A DNA stretch of 60,000 bases from Owenia fusiformis (GCA_903813345.2 CAIIXF020000002.1:32632109-32692108); one strand, 5' to 3'. Positions 1 through 11,850 are shown, counted from the stretch's first letter. Translations and numbers: made by a program. The notes: a model not told the origin generated them from the sequence alone.

Positions 1-1176
1 ATTTTTTGATTCAAATTTAGTCCCTTCTATTAGAAAGGCATGGCTAAGATTGGTTCATATATGTATAACTGTAATGAGATTTTTATGTTTGAATCGCACA
101 AAAAGAGATAATGTCACATGTGCGTGAATGCATGTCAATATCTTATTTTAAAAACTGAATTATGATTTTGACATTTTCATAAGCTTTAAACCATTGCCTT
201 TCCACATATTTATTTTCTTAACATGAGAACTTTAAACACGTTCTAAATAAGAAAGGCCAATGTGAGTTGAATTAAAATTAAAAAAATATCAATTATCTGC
301 GCATTTTCGTTATATTACGTCATACGGGATTTCGTGCTTTAAGTGGGCTGAAGGTGAAGAATGGCACGTGTACGAAAACGTTTGTTACCAATTCATCTTT
401 CAAAACACATTTTTATTTTTTACATATCTATGATCTATGATATGTAACCTATGTAAAGAATTATTTTCAAATTAATTGCTAGGTTAATTCAATAAGCAAT
501 TCTGAGGTATATTTGAACTTTAATTCCATAGCAGATGTAATTCGGACAAAGGTTTTAAAATTCAAGAAGAGATTAAATCAATCAAAATAAATCTTATGAT
601 TCAACCGAGTCGACAATACTTGGTTCAGTTTTTTCATTTTCAATCATACCATGGTCATAGATTAACATAAGTGACCGTTCGAAAACATACCATTTTTGTA
701 GAAAATGAAAGAAAATCGCGTTATAACATGTATCGAGTAATTGCCAAGTTAACGTCTTAAGTTTGATGTGGTAAACAGCATTCTTCATTAAGTCACACAT
801 GTAAGTTAAGGGAAGCAAAAGATCATTTTAAAAATGAAACATAATGTATCAATAGATATTTTTAACATTGAAATACTTTTAGAAAGTAAGCTTATACTAG
901 TAGATTTGTAAGAACTAGCTGTTTGAAATTCATCAACTTTTCTCCACAGGATCATTTCGTAGTACAAATGCAGGTCATTCAAAGGAAATGTAGGTTTCAA
1001 CATCCCCGTCTATGAATATTGATCTTTTTCAGACAGCAAAGGTAAGTTTAAAACAGAAATACTTCTTATGAATCCAAATTACATATTAAACTTAGAATTG
1101 TGATCTACGATCTTATGGGTATGTCACAAATTTGATTAGATACATTCGCTCAGCACGCCGTTAAACATATAATTAA
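1..1176. other. intergenic, no gene seen
   Basis: AT-rich DNA. Short open frames on either strand have no recognisable motif, codon pattern or splice context. I see no gene and no obvious repeat here. Confidence 0.5.
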
Positions 1177-1335
1177 GGAATAAATAATGATAGGCCATTC
1201 AATATGGTGAAATTCAGCACGAGTTGGACAGAATGTTGTACAAAGCACGAACCGAAGGTGAGTGCATTTGTACTAACATTCTGTCCAACGAATGCTGAAT
1301 TTCACCATATTGAATGGCCTATCATTATTTATTCC
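1177..1335. repeat. fold-back palindrome (hairpin)
   Basis: The left arm (1177-1243) and right arm (1267-1335) are reverse complements over about 68 bases, with only a few mismatches and one indel, around a loop of about 25 bases. The arms begin GGAATAAATAATGATAGGCC. No coding content is likely. It resembles a MITE-like or fold-back element, or a recent inverted duplication. Confidence 0.85.
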
Positions 1336-1339
1336 GATT

Positions 1340-3060
1340 CAAACATAAAAATTAGTAAAAGCCGTGTCTGTAGAACGGGCATGAAGGAAGAATACGCATG
1401 CTGTCAAGATTCTGAAGTCGGCCGGAAAAATTTTAGAATTTGTTTGGGCTGTTCTATTTTACTCCCCGTTTTAGATTTTATACGGTGTATGCAAACATGG
1501 GGTGTTAAATAGTTACAGTAGTTACGGAGGGAGTAAAAAAGAACAGCTATCCCCGGACAGAGCCCCAGATGTGCAGCTGAGATGTGACGTCACTCAATAC
1601 AATGCAAATTGCAGATTGAATAGAGCATGGTCGTGCATCTATGGAGAATTAGAGAACGTTCTATATTGGCTATGCTGCATTCTGATTGGTTGAGAAATTC
1701 GAATAGAGCACGGTTTGAATTAACTTTACAAGCGTAACTATAGGTAACTTCGATTTTAGCATGTTCTAGTTCAAGTTCTGTAGTCTCGAGAGTCAAACGA
1801 TTATCATAGTTTATTTGGCCTGCTTTTAGAATTGGGAAAACAAAGGCAAGGTTTATGTTTTATGAACATTCTGATTTGATAGCAAACTTTATTTTTGAGT
1901 GTATTAAATCAAATAAAGCTTATTGCGTCGGGACCTGTACGTTCGCCCAATTAAAGGCAAATGTGCCGTCAATTAAAGAAACATGCACAGTGGTACACCG
2001 TTTTTGGAAAACATAACACTGATAATAGAAATTCATCAATTGTTATGAAATTTGCATCATCATTAAAAGGAATCTCGAATTTCATGATGACAAAATATCG
2101 GATAAATATGACAAGAAATAAAAATTTGTTACATTTTTTCCCAAAAAGTTGTAAAATAAAAATAAACTAAAAAAATAATATTTTCACGACAAAAAATAAA
2201 TAGTTTAACTGTTTTGATTCTACATGACGTTTTCAAAGAGTAGAGAGCTAGATTCAAAGCACCGTTCCTGCAAGTTTCAATTGAAAATATTAAAAACTGC
2301 GCGAGTAAGAGGACCGCAACTTTTTATGTCTTCACTGACAAAAACTTGAAATTCCCGTTGTAAAGATATAGTCCCACGCGGAAGTGCACGTCATAAAGCT
2401 GATGGGTTAAGGCAATGTGCCGTCCAACTGTTGATATTAGCTTATTTGACATGCAGTTTTATCAGTTCCCTTTCATACGTGTTCAACTATCCATAGGCTA
2501 CTTCATGGAAACTTTCAATAAAGATTCGGCAAGCAATTTCAGACAGTTATATGTATATCTTGGATTATGACTATTTTCTGACCACGAAGATTCCATTCAT
2601 GATCTCAAAGAAAAGTACATACAATGTTAATAAAGCCAATCGGACTCAGAGATATTTAGCTAGCAATCAACCTATCAACATACCTTTACAAATATGTTTA
2701 CCCCATTTTCACCAAAAATGCAATCATTTTTTAAAATGCACACATTGTGATGTATCAATTAGTTCTTAAAAGGACAACTGAATTCCTCCAAGATTAGTGT
2801 TCCCCATGTTATTTCTCCATTGAAAAACCTCATGCTATTAGTTGGTTTCAGCTCATTTTGGTCATCCAAATTCAATATCTTTAGAGTCCCTGGAGGAATC
2901 CACTTTACCTTTTAGGAAATAAAACGTCCCAAAGTACATTTTAATTATGCATTCAAAATTATAACAAAAAGGTTGCATTTTTAATGAATATAATTAGGTC
3001 AATATATTTGAAAAAGTTTGTCCATTGCCCCTATCAATTAGTCTGATTAAATTATAGTAC
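1340..3060. other. intergenic, no gene seen
   Basis: AT-rich sequence with only short, low-quality open frames. I recognise no exon, RNA gene or repeat structure. Confidence 0.4.
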
Positions 3061-3161
3061 AATAACGTCATTTCTAAGGGCGATATAGTGAAATATTGGA
3101 CCGAGGGCCGAAGGCCCAAGGTCCAATATTTCACTATATTGCTCGCAGAAATGACGTTATT
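3061..3161. repeat. fold-back palindrome, short loop
   Basis: Arms 3061-3102 and 3119-3161 are nearly perfect reverse complements (AATAACGTCATTTCT...AGAAATGACGTTATT). The loop is GC-rich and built on GGGCCGAAGGCCC, itself a small stem. A second small stem around 3252-3276 (GGTCTAGAATATGTTCTAGACC) and the motif TATTATTACCACC near 3165, inverted near 3375, suggest it sits in a larger fold-back element of about 330 bases. Confidence 0.8.
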
Positions 3162-3772
3162 AGTATTATTACCACCGTTAACGACCAGGACTGAAACAGC
3201 AAGAAAATATTACGCATTGAACGATATCTAATTTCCCGGGGAAAATTGCCGGTCTAGAATATGTTCTAGACCGGTCCATATGGACCACCACTATGACGTC
3301 ACACATTTCTCAGGTCGATATAGTAAAACAAACGCCTTCTAAACTAGCACTAAAACCCCTAGAACTGGCCCGCCAAGGTGGTAATAATTATCATTATATA
3401 TACTTTTCTCGAAGATAATGAATGGGTCTAAAAGATACACCTATGTGCATAATCAGAAAATATTCAAAAGCTACAATCGCCTGAAATTGTTTGCGTTAAC
3501 CTACGCGCTCCTTTGATTCAGTCATTCAGATTCAGTCATTGCTGAAAAACATATGTTCAAAAGTGTGACGTCTTTATTGGGACACCCGATATATTTCAAA
3601 AGTACAAAAACATAAAATACTTCAATTTTCTAAGTGTTGCTAAAACATCTTCACATATTTGTCAAACATATAAAAGATGCCATGCCCCCATTCCATAAAA
3701 ATAAATACCTTATCACTTAGTAGTGTAGTTAACTTACCACGAATGTTTTAAGACAATAAACTGCTACTTAAA

Positions 3773-3787
3773 ATGGGGGGGGGGGGA
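3773..3787. repeat. poly-G tract
   Basis: An uninterrupted run of about 14 G. Similar homopolymer C runs occur near 8343, 14346, 14472, 15619, 37485, 51794 and 53094. Run lengths in such tracts are commonly unreliable. Confidence 0.7.
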
Positions 3788-4414
3788 TTCGACCTGGCTT
3801 TAGCAAAATGGGGACATAAAAAATGTCTATGTAATAGAGTATTAATCTCAATTCAAAATTACACTACCATCACTTTTTCCCAACCTTTCGTAATTTGTCT
3901 CAAGGCAGAAATTATTTGATCTTGCTAGAGATTTCATTTTGGATATATAAAAATCAAGGTCATTCTGAAGGTAATTCTCGGTGCGGTTATGGGTACCTCC
4001 TTATATATTTCAAGAGAGGGCTTTATCAACCACCCCTCCTTTCAGTTCCCAGCCTAAATCCCCTAATGACCTGCTCTTTGTTATCCAAGAGACCAAGACC
4101 AAAGATTGCTGAAACAATACGGGACAATTCTACATTTGTTCTTTCCAGTGCAGGCCCTTAGTCAGGGAGGGGGTGGTGGCTAAATTCCTTCAAAGCTCTT
4201 AATATCAGACACATTCTTTTTTGTAATTGATAGTTTACGATTGGTGCCATACTTGTATGAGTGTTTCTAATTATATCTCGCGAGCGAGTCAACAAACATT
4301 TTGCTTCCCATGTTAATAAGTTTGATTTCTCTTTCATCTACGCTCTGTAAATGAGAGATAATTCTTGGGTAATAAAGTCGTGATCGTCCCGCTTTTATTG
4401 TCATCGCGATTTTT

Positions 4415-5045
4415 TTCTGGTGGCCATTTTGAAGGTTTTTCGATAAATCTTGTCATCGCCATTTTAGGAAAACCACTGATCGGATTTTCTCAAAATTGGC
4501 ACACATGATAGAGGATAACACTCAAACAAATATTTGGGATTATTTTCTGCGGATGGATGACCTTGGTAGTGGTGAATTGGTCAATGTACATAAATATGAT
4601 GACGTTTTGGTTCTCAAATTATGTAAGAGAGCAGAACTTTTGATTTTTGTGGGATATTTTTGTTGAAATTTTTTGACATGATGATTTGCTGTATTTCTCA
4701 GAAATACTTTGGAAATCGATAGGCTGCGATTTGAGAAATTCTAATTTGAACTTTGTCAATTCAGAGACATATATAAAAACATTTTTATTTTATGTCTCTG
4801 GTCAATTTAACATGTATCTCAACGGTACAAAAAGTAGGGTGAGTTCTACCTTCTAGCGCTGATTAACTTTCTGACGGCCATCTTGTTTTCTGGCAGCCAT
4901 TTTGAACATTTTTTGATAAATCTTGTTATTGCCATTTTTTTCCAAATTCGCACTCATGATAGAGGATTTTAGTTCTTGAGCTGATTAACTTTTGGGTGGT
5001 CATCGTGTTTTCTTGCGGCCATTTTGAAGGTTTTTTGATAGTGTG
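4415..5045. repeat. degenerate dispersed repeat, three copies
   Basis: The motif TGGCGGCCATTTTGAAGGTT followed by TTTTGATAAATCTTGTCATYGCC recurs near 4420-4515, 4880-4965 and 5010-5045. The longest two also share a trailing ATGATAGAGGAT. The copies have diverged. No coding function is apparent. Confidence 0.5.
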
Positions 5046-5349
5046 ATCTCGTTCAAGACATATGCCTTGTGTAAAATAAAAATGGCAGGGAAAGGGAAAA
5101 TATTGTAAAATTCTACCATTGCCAGCTCCCATCTTTATAGGACCGGGTTTTAAAGCCGGGACCGGGTTTTTCATGTGTAGCTGCCATATATTTATATTTT
5201 ATTGACTTTTTAGATGACCTGACATACATTTGTATTATGCTATCATTCACTTGAGATTCAAACTCCTACGCAAGGCCATGGCAGGTACGAATTATTTTCG
5301 GTTCATTTAGATTATTAACATCAAAACTATTTATGTGTTTGTCTAATAT

Positions 5350-5387
5350 CATAGTATGGGCTTTCAACTAGAATTGAAAGCCCATGG
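5350..5387. repeat. small perfect inverted repeat
   Basis: The arms TGGGCTTTCAA and TTGAAAGCCCA surround a six-base loop, with further partial pairing outside (CATAGTA/TGGTCATAG). It lies about 160 bases upstream of the UGT remnant. Function unknown. Confidence 0.5.
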
Positions 5388-5545
5388 TCATAGTCAGAGC
5401 TGAGATGACCTCTTGTTCCCAGGGTATAGTTAGTAAAGTTTGTTTTATTGTATTTTTATTCGATTAACAAGAAGTGGGCGCAACTACATTACTTGTAGGC
5501 TATGTATCAGAGGTCTCATGCAAAAAAGTACGCTTAACCAGAGAC

Positions 5546-6234
5546 ATGCTTAACAGTATGGCCTTTATAAAAGTATTAGTGTTTTGCTGCATTTTAGCTG
5601 TCTGTGTTCCAGAAAAATGTGCCGGAAGTAGAATATTGTTATTCCCTTTAGATATGACGAGGGTGACACACCGGAAGGCCTGGGTGAGAATACAATTGTA
5701 AGTAAATGGATTCCGCAAACTGCTCTCCTGGCTAACCCGACAGTGAAACTATTCATAACACAGTGTGGAGCATCGTCATTGTTTGAGGCACTGAATAGCG
5801 GTCTCCCTGTCGTTGGTGTTCCATTCGCTGGCGACCAGGAGTACAATTGTCTCAAACTAGCCACCAGAGTCAAATCAGCTAAGGTTGTAAAGTTGAAAAC
5901 GATTACGAGCATTGAACTTCAAAATGCAATGGAAGAAGCTATCAATAACAAAACATATGCTGAAAACGCTAAAAATGCCCTGTCGATATATCACGATAGA
6001 CCAATTGATGTAAGAAATAAAACACTGTATTGGATTGAGTATGTTATTCGCCATAAAGGAGCACGACACATGAGATCTGCTGGGGAAAATCAACTGAACT
6101 TTTTTCAATATTATCTTCTTGATATAGCCGGATTAGTTGCTGTAATCGTCATTACTGCTTTGGTCTGTGTCATTTTAATTTTGAAATACGCCATGAATTG
6201 TTTTTTTATAACTCCAAAATGTAAAAAGGACTAG
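5546..6234 (+). pseudogene. UDP-glucuronosyltransferase remnant (N-terminus joined to C-terminal half)
   Basis: From 5546 the frame gives a hydrophobic signal peptide (FIKVLVFCCILAVC) and then GSRILLFPLD, which looks like the mature start of a UGT. At about 5650 the homology jumps to another frame. From 5653 onward that frame carries GENTIVSKWIPQTALLANP and then the donor-sugar signature (FITQCGASSLFEALNSGLPV, PFAGDQEYN), ending with a membrane anchor (LVAVIVITALVCVILIL) and a Lys-rich cytosolic tail (KCKKD). Roughly 300 residues, the acceptor-binding half and the start of the donor domain, are missing. UGTs are ER-membrane enzymes that conjugate lipophilic compounds with UDP-sugars. TTTAG at 5648-5652 could instead be a real acceptor for an intact C-terminal exon, with missing exons lost to assembly. 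A deletion pseudogene is the simpler reading. The HGG of the classic signature reads QCG here. Confidence 0.7.
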
Positions 6235-6286
6235 TTTGGTTATTGAAACCAGTACTCTTCTTGATTCTCTTACTTGTCATAAAAAA

Positions 6287-6292
6287 AATAAA
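6287..6292 (+). promoter_or_regulatory. polyadenylation signal AATAAA
   Basis: AATAAA lies about 53 bases after the UGT stop codon, at a plausible distance for 3' end formation of that transcript. Confidence 0.45.
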
Positions 6293-6299
6293 TTCGAAG

Positions 6300-7049
6300 T
6301 TTGTGAAAAACACAATACAATGTCTTGGAAATAGCTTTGTAATTGTAAATTGTACCCCTCTTTGACTCAATTAAAATATTTAGTATTTAGATCGAGGTTT
6401 AGTGTTTGTTATTTACTTATATGTGCACGTTGGACTTTAATTACATTAGTTTATCACACTTTCTCACTAAGACATAAGATTAGCAGTAGCACAATACAGG
6501 AGCACACGGAATGGATGGACTGTGTTGTTTCAAGTTCTGTTTTTGTAAGTATTACCATGTTTAATTTCATAACAGTTCAGCTTCCTTAGTCATTATTTGT
6601 TAGACTATGTAGTTTAGTTCTTGTATTTTACGAAATAGTTTACTCTGAGTTTGATGTTTTCGAGATTAATCAATTGCTTATCAACAGAGGGTCCCACAAC
6701 ACAATTTTATTGTTAGATTATTTTTAAATTTTTGTTCATTCCGTTTAGATGTTTTTGCATATAAGCTTACAGTTCAATACAATTGCCAGTAGCTTTTCAA
6801 CATATTAATTGCAATTTTACAGAATTCAGTGCACGAGAAATACAATAATGAAGGTTCAAAATGTAAAAATGGTGAACATTTTAAAAACTTTTGTTGTTCC
6901 ATGAGGATTAATGCTTGCTTACTTCCACATATCACCCTCAGAAGAGAAAGTATTTTTTAAATCGTCGGCCCAACTAATGTGACTTTACACTCTTGAATTC
7001 ACAGCATTTTGAATAAGATTAATGTAATATACTGATTGATTTACTGTAG
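6300..7049. other. spacer; likely holds the first exon of the next gene
   Basis: The next gene's first recognised exon begins mid-signal-peptide at 7050 with phase-1 splicing, so its start codon should be upstream in this spacer. I could not identify that short exon with confidence. ATG codons at 6848 and 6869, followed by a short hydrophobic frame, are candidates. Confidence 0.35.
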
Positions 7050-10000
7050 TTATCATTGGGCTACTAACCATTGAAGCATCTCTTGCTCATGGTCAGACGT
7101 CAAACTGCCCGGGACATGTGTCAAAAAGCAGACCCCCGCCTGGTAATCAAGTGAGCTGTGTGTGGGGAGGCCAGTGGTTCTACATCAGGGTACGTAATAA
7201 TCAAATCATGAATCTGTCCCTTTAGATGTACACTCCTCACGATAAATATGGAAATCTCAATTCCCATTTAAATACGCCATAGTTGAATTTTCATCAACAA
7301 GACCCGTATTCAGTTAAGTAATCTAAAACTGTTTTTAACTGGCAGCAAGGAATAGAAAGTGTGAATTGATCAAAACGAATACAATCAAAGTATTTTCAAA
7401 TTAAGAAAACAGATACTACCAAATCGCACGGAGTCATATCATCAATATTTTACAATATCTGAAAGGTTGGTGGTACGAGTACATTTTGGGGAAGAGGAAC
7501 AGATGCCGTGTGTCTCTCAACGTACGAGAGGAAGAAGATCTACACAGGTAGAATACACGGGATATACTCAGGAGGAGAAGAGTGTTTCATCAGATGGACG
7601 CTTTCTTCTTGTGAGCGTTTACTTAGGTCCAAATGTCCAGTTGTAAAAGGTACGTCTTTTGTTAAAAAGATGGCACTCTCTTTTTAAGCTCATTATCACG
7701 GGTATGATTTCGATATACCTGGTTTCCATAAAGTCCCTTTACAAAGACTTTGTATTGGAATTGTCTCCATGTATTAATGTATCAACATGGAGATATCATG
7801 GAATCCTCGTTATCCCAGAAACACAATGGTTGATCGAGTCCCAATTGAGTATATGGATTAACACATATCTGAAACATATATGAAATTTGGCTACTCTTAA
7901 ATCGTTACACTGTTGCCCTTTTTCACGAATTGTAAATGACAAAATATGTGCTTGCAAAATCTTTCTTAAGGCACATGGAGTAGTTGGGGTGATTGGCAAG
8001 AGAATGGAGACTATTATGATTGCAAGGCTACTTGTGGATCGGGGGAAATACGTCGAACTCGAACCTGTGAGAATGGAGTAGATTGTGACGGGGACAGTGT
8101 TGAGGTGGAAATGTGTGACAAAAAGTGTCCCACTACAACCACACCAATTTCGAACACAACGGACGGTTTGCACTTTAAAATTGATTTTCAAAATTGTGGG
8201 CTTTTTGTAATTGTTACTAGTGGTGTTTTATTGTCCACCTTCAGGTCGTTTAGACCATATTGCTTTATTTTGTAGCAAAAACATTGACTCGTGCACGTTG
8301 CGCCTTTTTTAATAGATCTCACACATTCGATAGCCAGCCATAGTCCCCCCCCCCAAAAAAAAAAACTCAATGTGACATATCTTTCCCTGACAAACTAAAC
8401 ATTCTATGAGTAATCTTGCCATATTTGACAATACGCTAACACTATTTGTAAAATTCCAAAGGAGCACGATGGACCAATTGGGAAAATTGGGGATCGTGTA
8501 GCGAGATATGTGGAAAAGAAGGCTATCAAACTCGCTCCCGGGAATGTATTGAAGGCCCCTGCATTGGACAACTCGAGAAAGGAGGGAGGACCTGTACTAA
8601 CAAATGTAGCAACAACAGTATGCATATCGTGGATTCGGAGGATTGGAAGTTCGTGGAAGATTGTGAAGATACACACAACAAGTTTCGTCACTACCATCTC
8701 TCCACAAGGGTACATTTTTAGAATGTGCAATTCACAATTACAAATTTCATTATAATTCATTAAAATATATTCAATAATCATCTTAGCAACGTCAGTCCGA
8801 TGCAAAGACTGAGTTTCACTTGTGTATTTTTCATTTTCTTTATAGGTTGAATGGAACGTTGTTCTTAGTGAACGTGCTCGGGCTCAAGCTGAATCCATTG
8901 CCCTTGATTTAACAGACCGGCGAGAAATGTTAGGAGAAAATGTGTTCACAATGGTTTCACCCTACAGTATGCCCAGACGTTCCTTTTGCGACGAGGCAGT
9001 TCAAGATTGGTACTGTATTTCCATCATCCCGTCAAAAGGTTTCAGAACCGGAAGTCTTTTCATGGACGACCTGTTTAGGGTCAAGATTGCAGTTAAAAAT
9101 CCCATTGAGGACCATTATAACGTTTCATTTCATAATATATTCATGGGCACAGATCTAGCTCAGCGAAACAGTGCCCAGTGTTCATTGGAGTCTTGTCTAG
9201 CTTGCCGTTACAAAATAAGCATACGGTGACCACACCGTTTTTGAGATAACTCAATCTGGAGAGAGCTACCACTGTAAAGCTACCTGTTTCAGAAAATTAT
9301 TCTGCTCTACATAGTCTCCAAAATCACTCCGCCATCTCTAAAACTTCTGCAAAATCTCACTAACTGCCATTTGTTACAGACAACGAACGCTGTTACACGC
9401 CGAACACCAACCGCCGAATATCGGTAATCGAATATCATAAAAAGGTTCTAATGGTGACATGAACTCATGGCATTTCAGTCCGTTAATGCAGTCAACAAAT
9501 ATTTATGCAAATTAAGAACGCGTATGGTATGATTGGGCTTAAATCCTTTAATATATTTAGGTACAGTGAGGCTAGGCGCTTTAACTATGACTACAACATA
9601 AACAACAAGTTCTCTCCTCGAACGAAACATTTTACGCAGGTAATAAATCATCTAATCTATCACTTACAACATTGTGATAGGTAGAAATGTGTATATATTC
9701 GCCAGGAATAAAATAGACAAACTGTTTATAAAATTGCATTATGTATGAATCTCTATGAAGATCATGTGAAAAAGCTTGCTCCAATATTTTATCATATTTT
9801 GTAATTACTCAGAATTTCATATACAACTATTCTTCGGCCATATCTTTGAACCATCTGTAATTATAATGGATCGATAGGCCTATTTGAATATGGGTTTTAT
9901 TCTACATATACTGTAGCTCCTATAGAACTCCTTTACAGAATCATGACTTGATGTGTGGTTTCAGGTTGTGTGGAATTCTACCACAGATATAGGATGTGGT

Positions 10001-10871
10001 CAAGTGGCATTGACTGAAGGACCAACGTACAAGGTTATTGTAGTCTGTCAGTATTATCCCCCTGGAAATGCCAGGGGTCAATTCAAATCAAATGTATCTC
10101 CGGCCAAAGCAAGACGTGAGTAAAAATAATCATTTTCAGCGCATATCAGAAGTAACTTTTTCTCAATTTCAGAGTTTTAAGATATTTTCTCCAACTTATC
10201 TGAGTTGGGTATAAAACTATGAGTGGGATACAATAATCTTGAAACAATTTCGAATTCATTCATTATCAGAAAATATCCGATTTTTAAACCAGTTAACCGG
10301 CTACTTGTAGGCGTACTGTCTGCCTTTTTTACATTAATTTACTATTGTTTAGAATAATTTGTATATTCTTTTCATCGTAGGGAAGTTTGAGAGAAGGTTT
10401 GCCTTTTGGGCCTATTATCCTTCTAAGGCGATCAAACATTTCTTTATTACACCTGTACAAGGCCAAACCTGGCGACGCTGTGAAGAAGAATGCCAAAAGA
10501 TAGCTAATTGCCATGGCTACTCCTGGCAAAACTTAGAATGCTATCTCTGGCCACGTGGCACCAGATTTAGATTCACTAAGAAAACTGAACCGTGGAACAC
10601 TGGTATCTTTATACAGCCAACAGTGACATTAAAGTTGGAAAGACGTTTTTTCACTCGTTCTAGTTCCGACAAGCTGGCTCATATAGCATCTGGTTATGGT
10701 AGTTTTGAGGAATGTGGAGGCGCTTGTCTGCGAACGAGTCTTTGTAATGGCTTTTCTTGGAGTCTGAAAACTTCAAATTCAACTGATGTTTGCGACCTTT
10801 GGAAATCCGTAAAAGTAAAAAATATTCCAACTGATCCTACAAGCCATTTGAATAGTGGTATTATAAAATAA
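7050..10871 (+). CDS. secreted TSP1-TSP1-CAP-PAN-PAN protein (8 exons, start exon not found)
   Basis: Exons by homology and phase: 7050-7189, 7466-7649, 7971-8165, 8462-8709, 8846-9009, 9561-9639, 9965-10115, 10381-10871. All junctions are GT...AG with matching phases, giving about 550 residues. Order: end of a signal peptide (VIIGLLTIEASLAHG), an unrecognised six-Cys region (exons 1-2), TSP1 repeat one (WSSWGDW, ATCGSGEIRRTRTC), TSP1 repeat two (WTNWENWGSCSEICG), a complete CAP domain, then two PAN/Apple-like domains (CEEECQKIANCHGYSW; CGGACLRTSLCNGFSW). The CAP domain spans exons 4-7. It keeps the four cavity residues of the family (His in THNKFR, Glu in GEN, Glu in YSEARRFNY, His in KHFTQVVW) and the second signature VVCQYYPPGN. 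TSP1 and PAN modules usually bind glycans or proteins, so a matrix, mucus or lectin-like extracellular role is inferred. No transmembrane segment is seen. A polyadenylation hexamer overlaps the stop. Confidence 0.85.
8196..8312. repeat. intronic dispersed repeat fragment
   Basis: CAGGTCGTTTAGACC...TAGCAAAAACATTGAC matches sequence at 11786-11845 (GGTCGTGTAGACC, TAGCAAAAACATTGAC) and more weakly at 15762-15815. It lies in the intron between the two TSP1 exons. Confidence 0.5.
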
Positions 10872-10872
10872 A
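10867..10872 (+). promoter_or_regulatory. polyadenylation signal AATAAA overlapping stop codon
   Basis: AATAAA at 10867-10872 overlaps the TAA stop of the CAP/TSP1/PAN gene, which would give a very short 3' UTR if used. Confidence 0.4.
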
Positions 10873-11400
10873 AAAATGATGATGACATAACTCGAAATTG
10901 AATTTGTTTGACTGAATATAATGTGATATTAGGTGCGTTAAACATATTAGAAAAATCTTATGAAAATGTGTTAAAATGTACATTTTCGATAATCAAAACA
11001 TTAAAGAGAGTATATCAGGACTTGTGTGAAAGTGTTCCGTTTTTTTTAGGAATATTCTCGCTCATATTTTAGGTGAAACTCAAACTATATGGGGGATATT
11101 TAAAGAAATTTTCTGTAGTATAAACTATATAGACCATTTTTCACATGTTAAACAAATTTGAATTTAATCCGATGGTTCGAAGAGAGAATAACCGATTCAT
11201 CATGATCAGTAATATGCTCCTTTAAAAGTATACGATATTATTTTTTGTACGTATGAATTATGCCATCTCGTACACCCACACAGTGCTGAAATAAGTTGTT
11301 TCAGCGGTCATTCTGAGTTGAAGGTAAATATGATAACTTTCATCACAAGCCTAAAGTCAGTAATGTGCAGGTATATGCAACGTAAAAATATTTGGGTAAT
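10873..11400. other. intergenic, nothing recognised
   Basis: AT-rich sequence downstream of the CAP/TSP1/PAN gene. No gene, RNA or repeat is apparent. Confidence 0.4.
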
Positions 11401-11439
11401 GCTTTCCTTTATTGCTTATAGGAATGACATTTTTCATAC

Positions 11440-11635
11440 GTGACGTTATCACGAAACAAATACATCGGCTCTTCAGTAGCGAGCCCCCAGTTCCTCTCTC
11501 TCGAACTTATTTCTCCACTCACAGTCGCGAGTTTCGACGCGCGATTGTTTTGAGTTGTGAGAACTTTGTTTGGATGCAAGGAGCGTGGTCAGCTACCAAA
11601 CTTATGGAGGGGAGTGTACGATTCGATTCATAGAA
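11440..11635. repeat. dispersed repeat, copy A
   Basis: CCAGTTCCTCTCTCTCGAAC, TTATTTCTCCACTC, GCGAGTTTCGACG and GTGGTCAGC recur in the same order at 20508-20655 (copy B). The short open frame across it is not supported as a gene. Confidence 0.6.
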
Positions 11636-11680
11636 TCAATCAAGTGTTACTCGTCACATAAGGAAATTTATTTCGATTAT

Positions 11681-11850
11681 TTTTTGTATAGCCCATGGAA
11701 ACTAACTTTAAAAAGTAAGCAAAGTCATTAGTATTGTGATAATTACGTCATGTACGTCCCTTATACCTATTTATTAGTTATTACAGGTCGTGTAGACCAT
11801 TGTTGCCCGATTTATAGCAAAAACATTGACTTTTGCACGTTGGTGATGAT
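11681..11850. repeat. dispersed repeat shared with 15670-15830
   Basis: Both stretches contain a GTATAGCCCATGGAAACTA-like start, AGTATTGTGATAATTACGTC, CCCTTATACSTATTTATTA and CAGGTCGTG in the same order. Confidence 0.6.

Noticed and set aside
1204-1512. Open frame of 102 codons
   Set aside because: Its first part is the arm-loop-arm of a palindrome, and the rest has no homology or composition typical of a gene.
11412-11633. Open frame of 73 codons
   Set aside because: It coincides with a dispersed repeat also found at 20505-20660, where the frame is not conserved.
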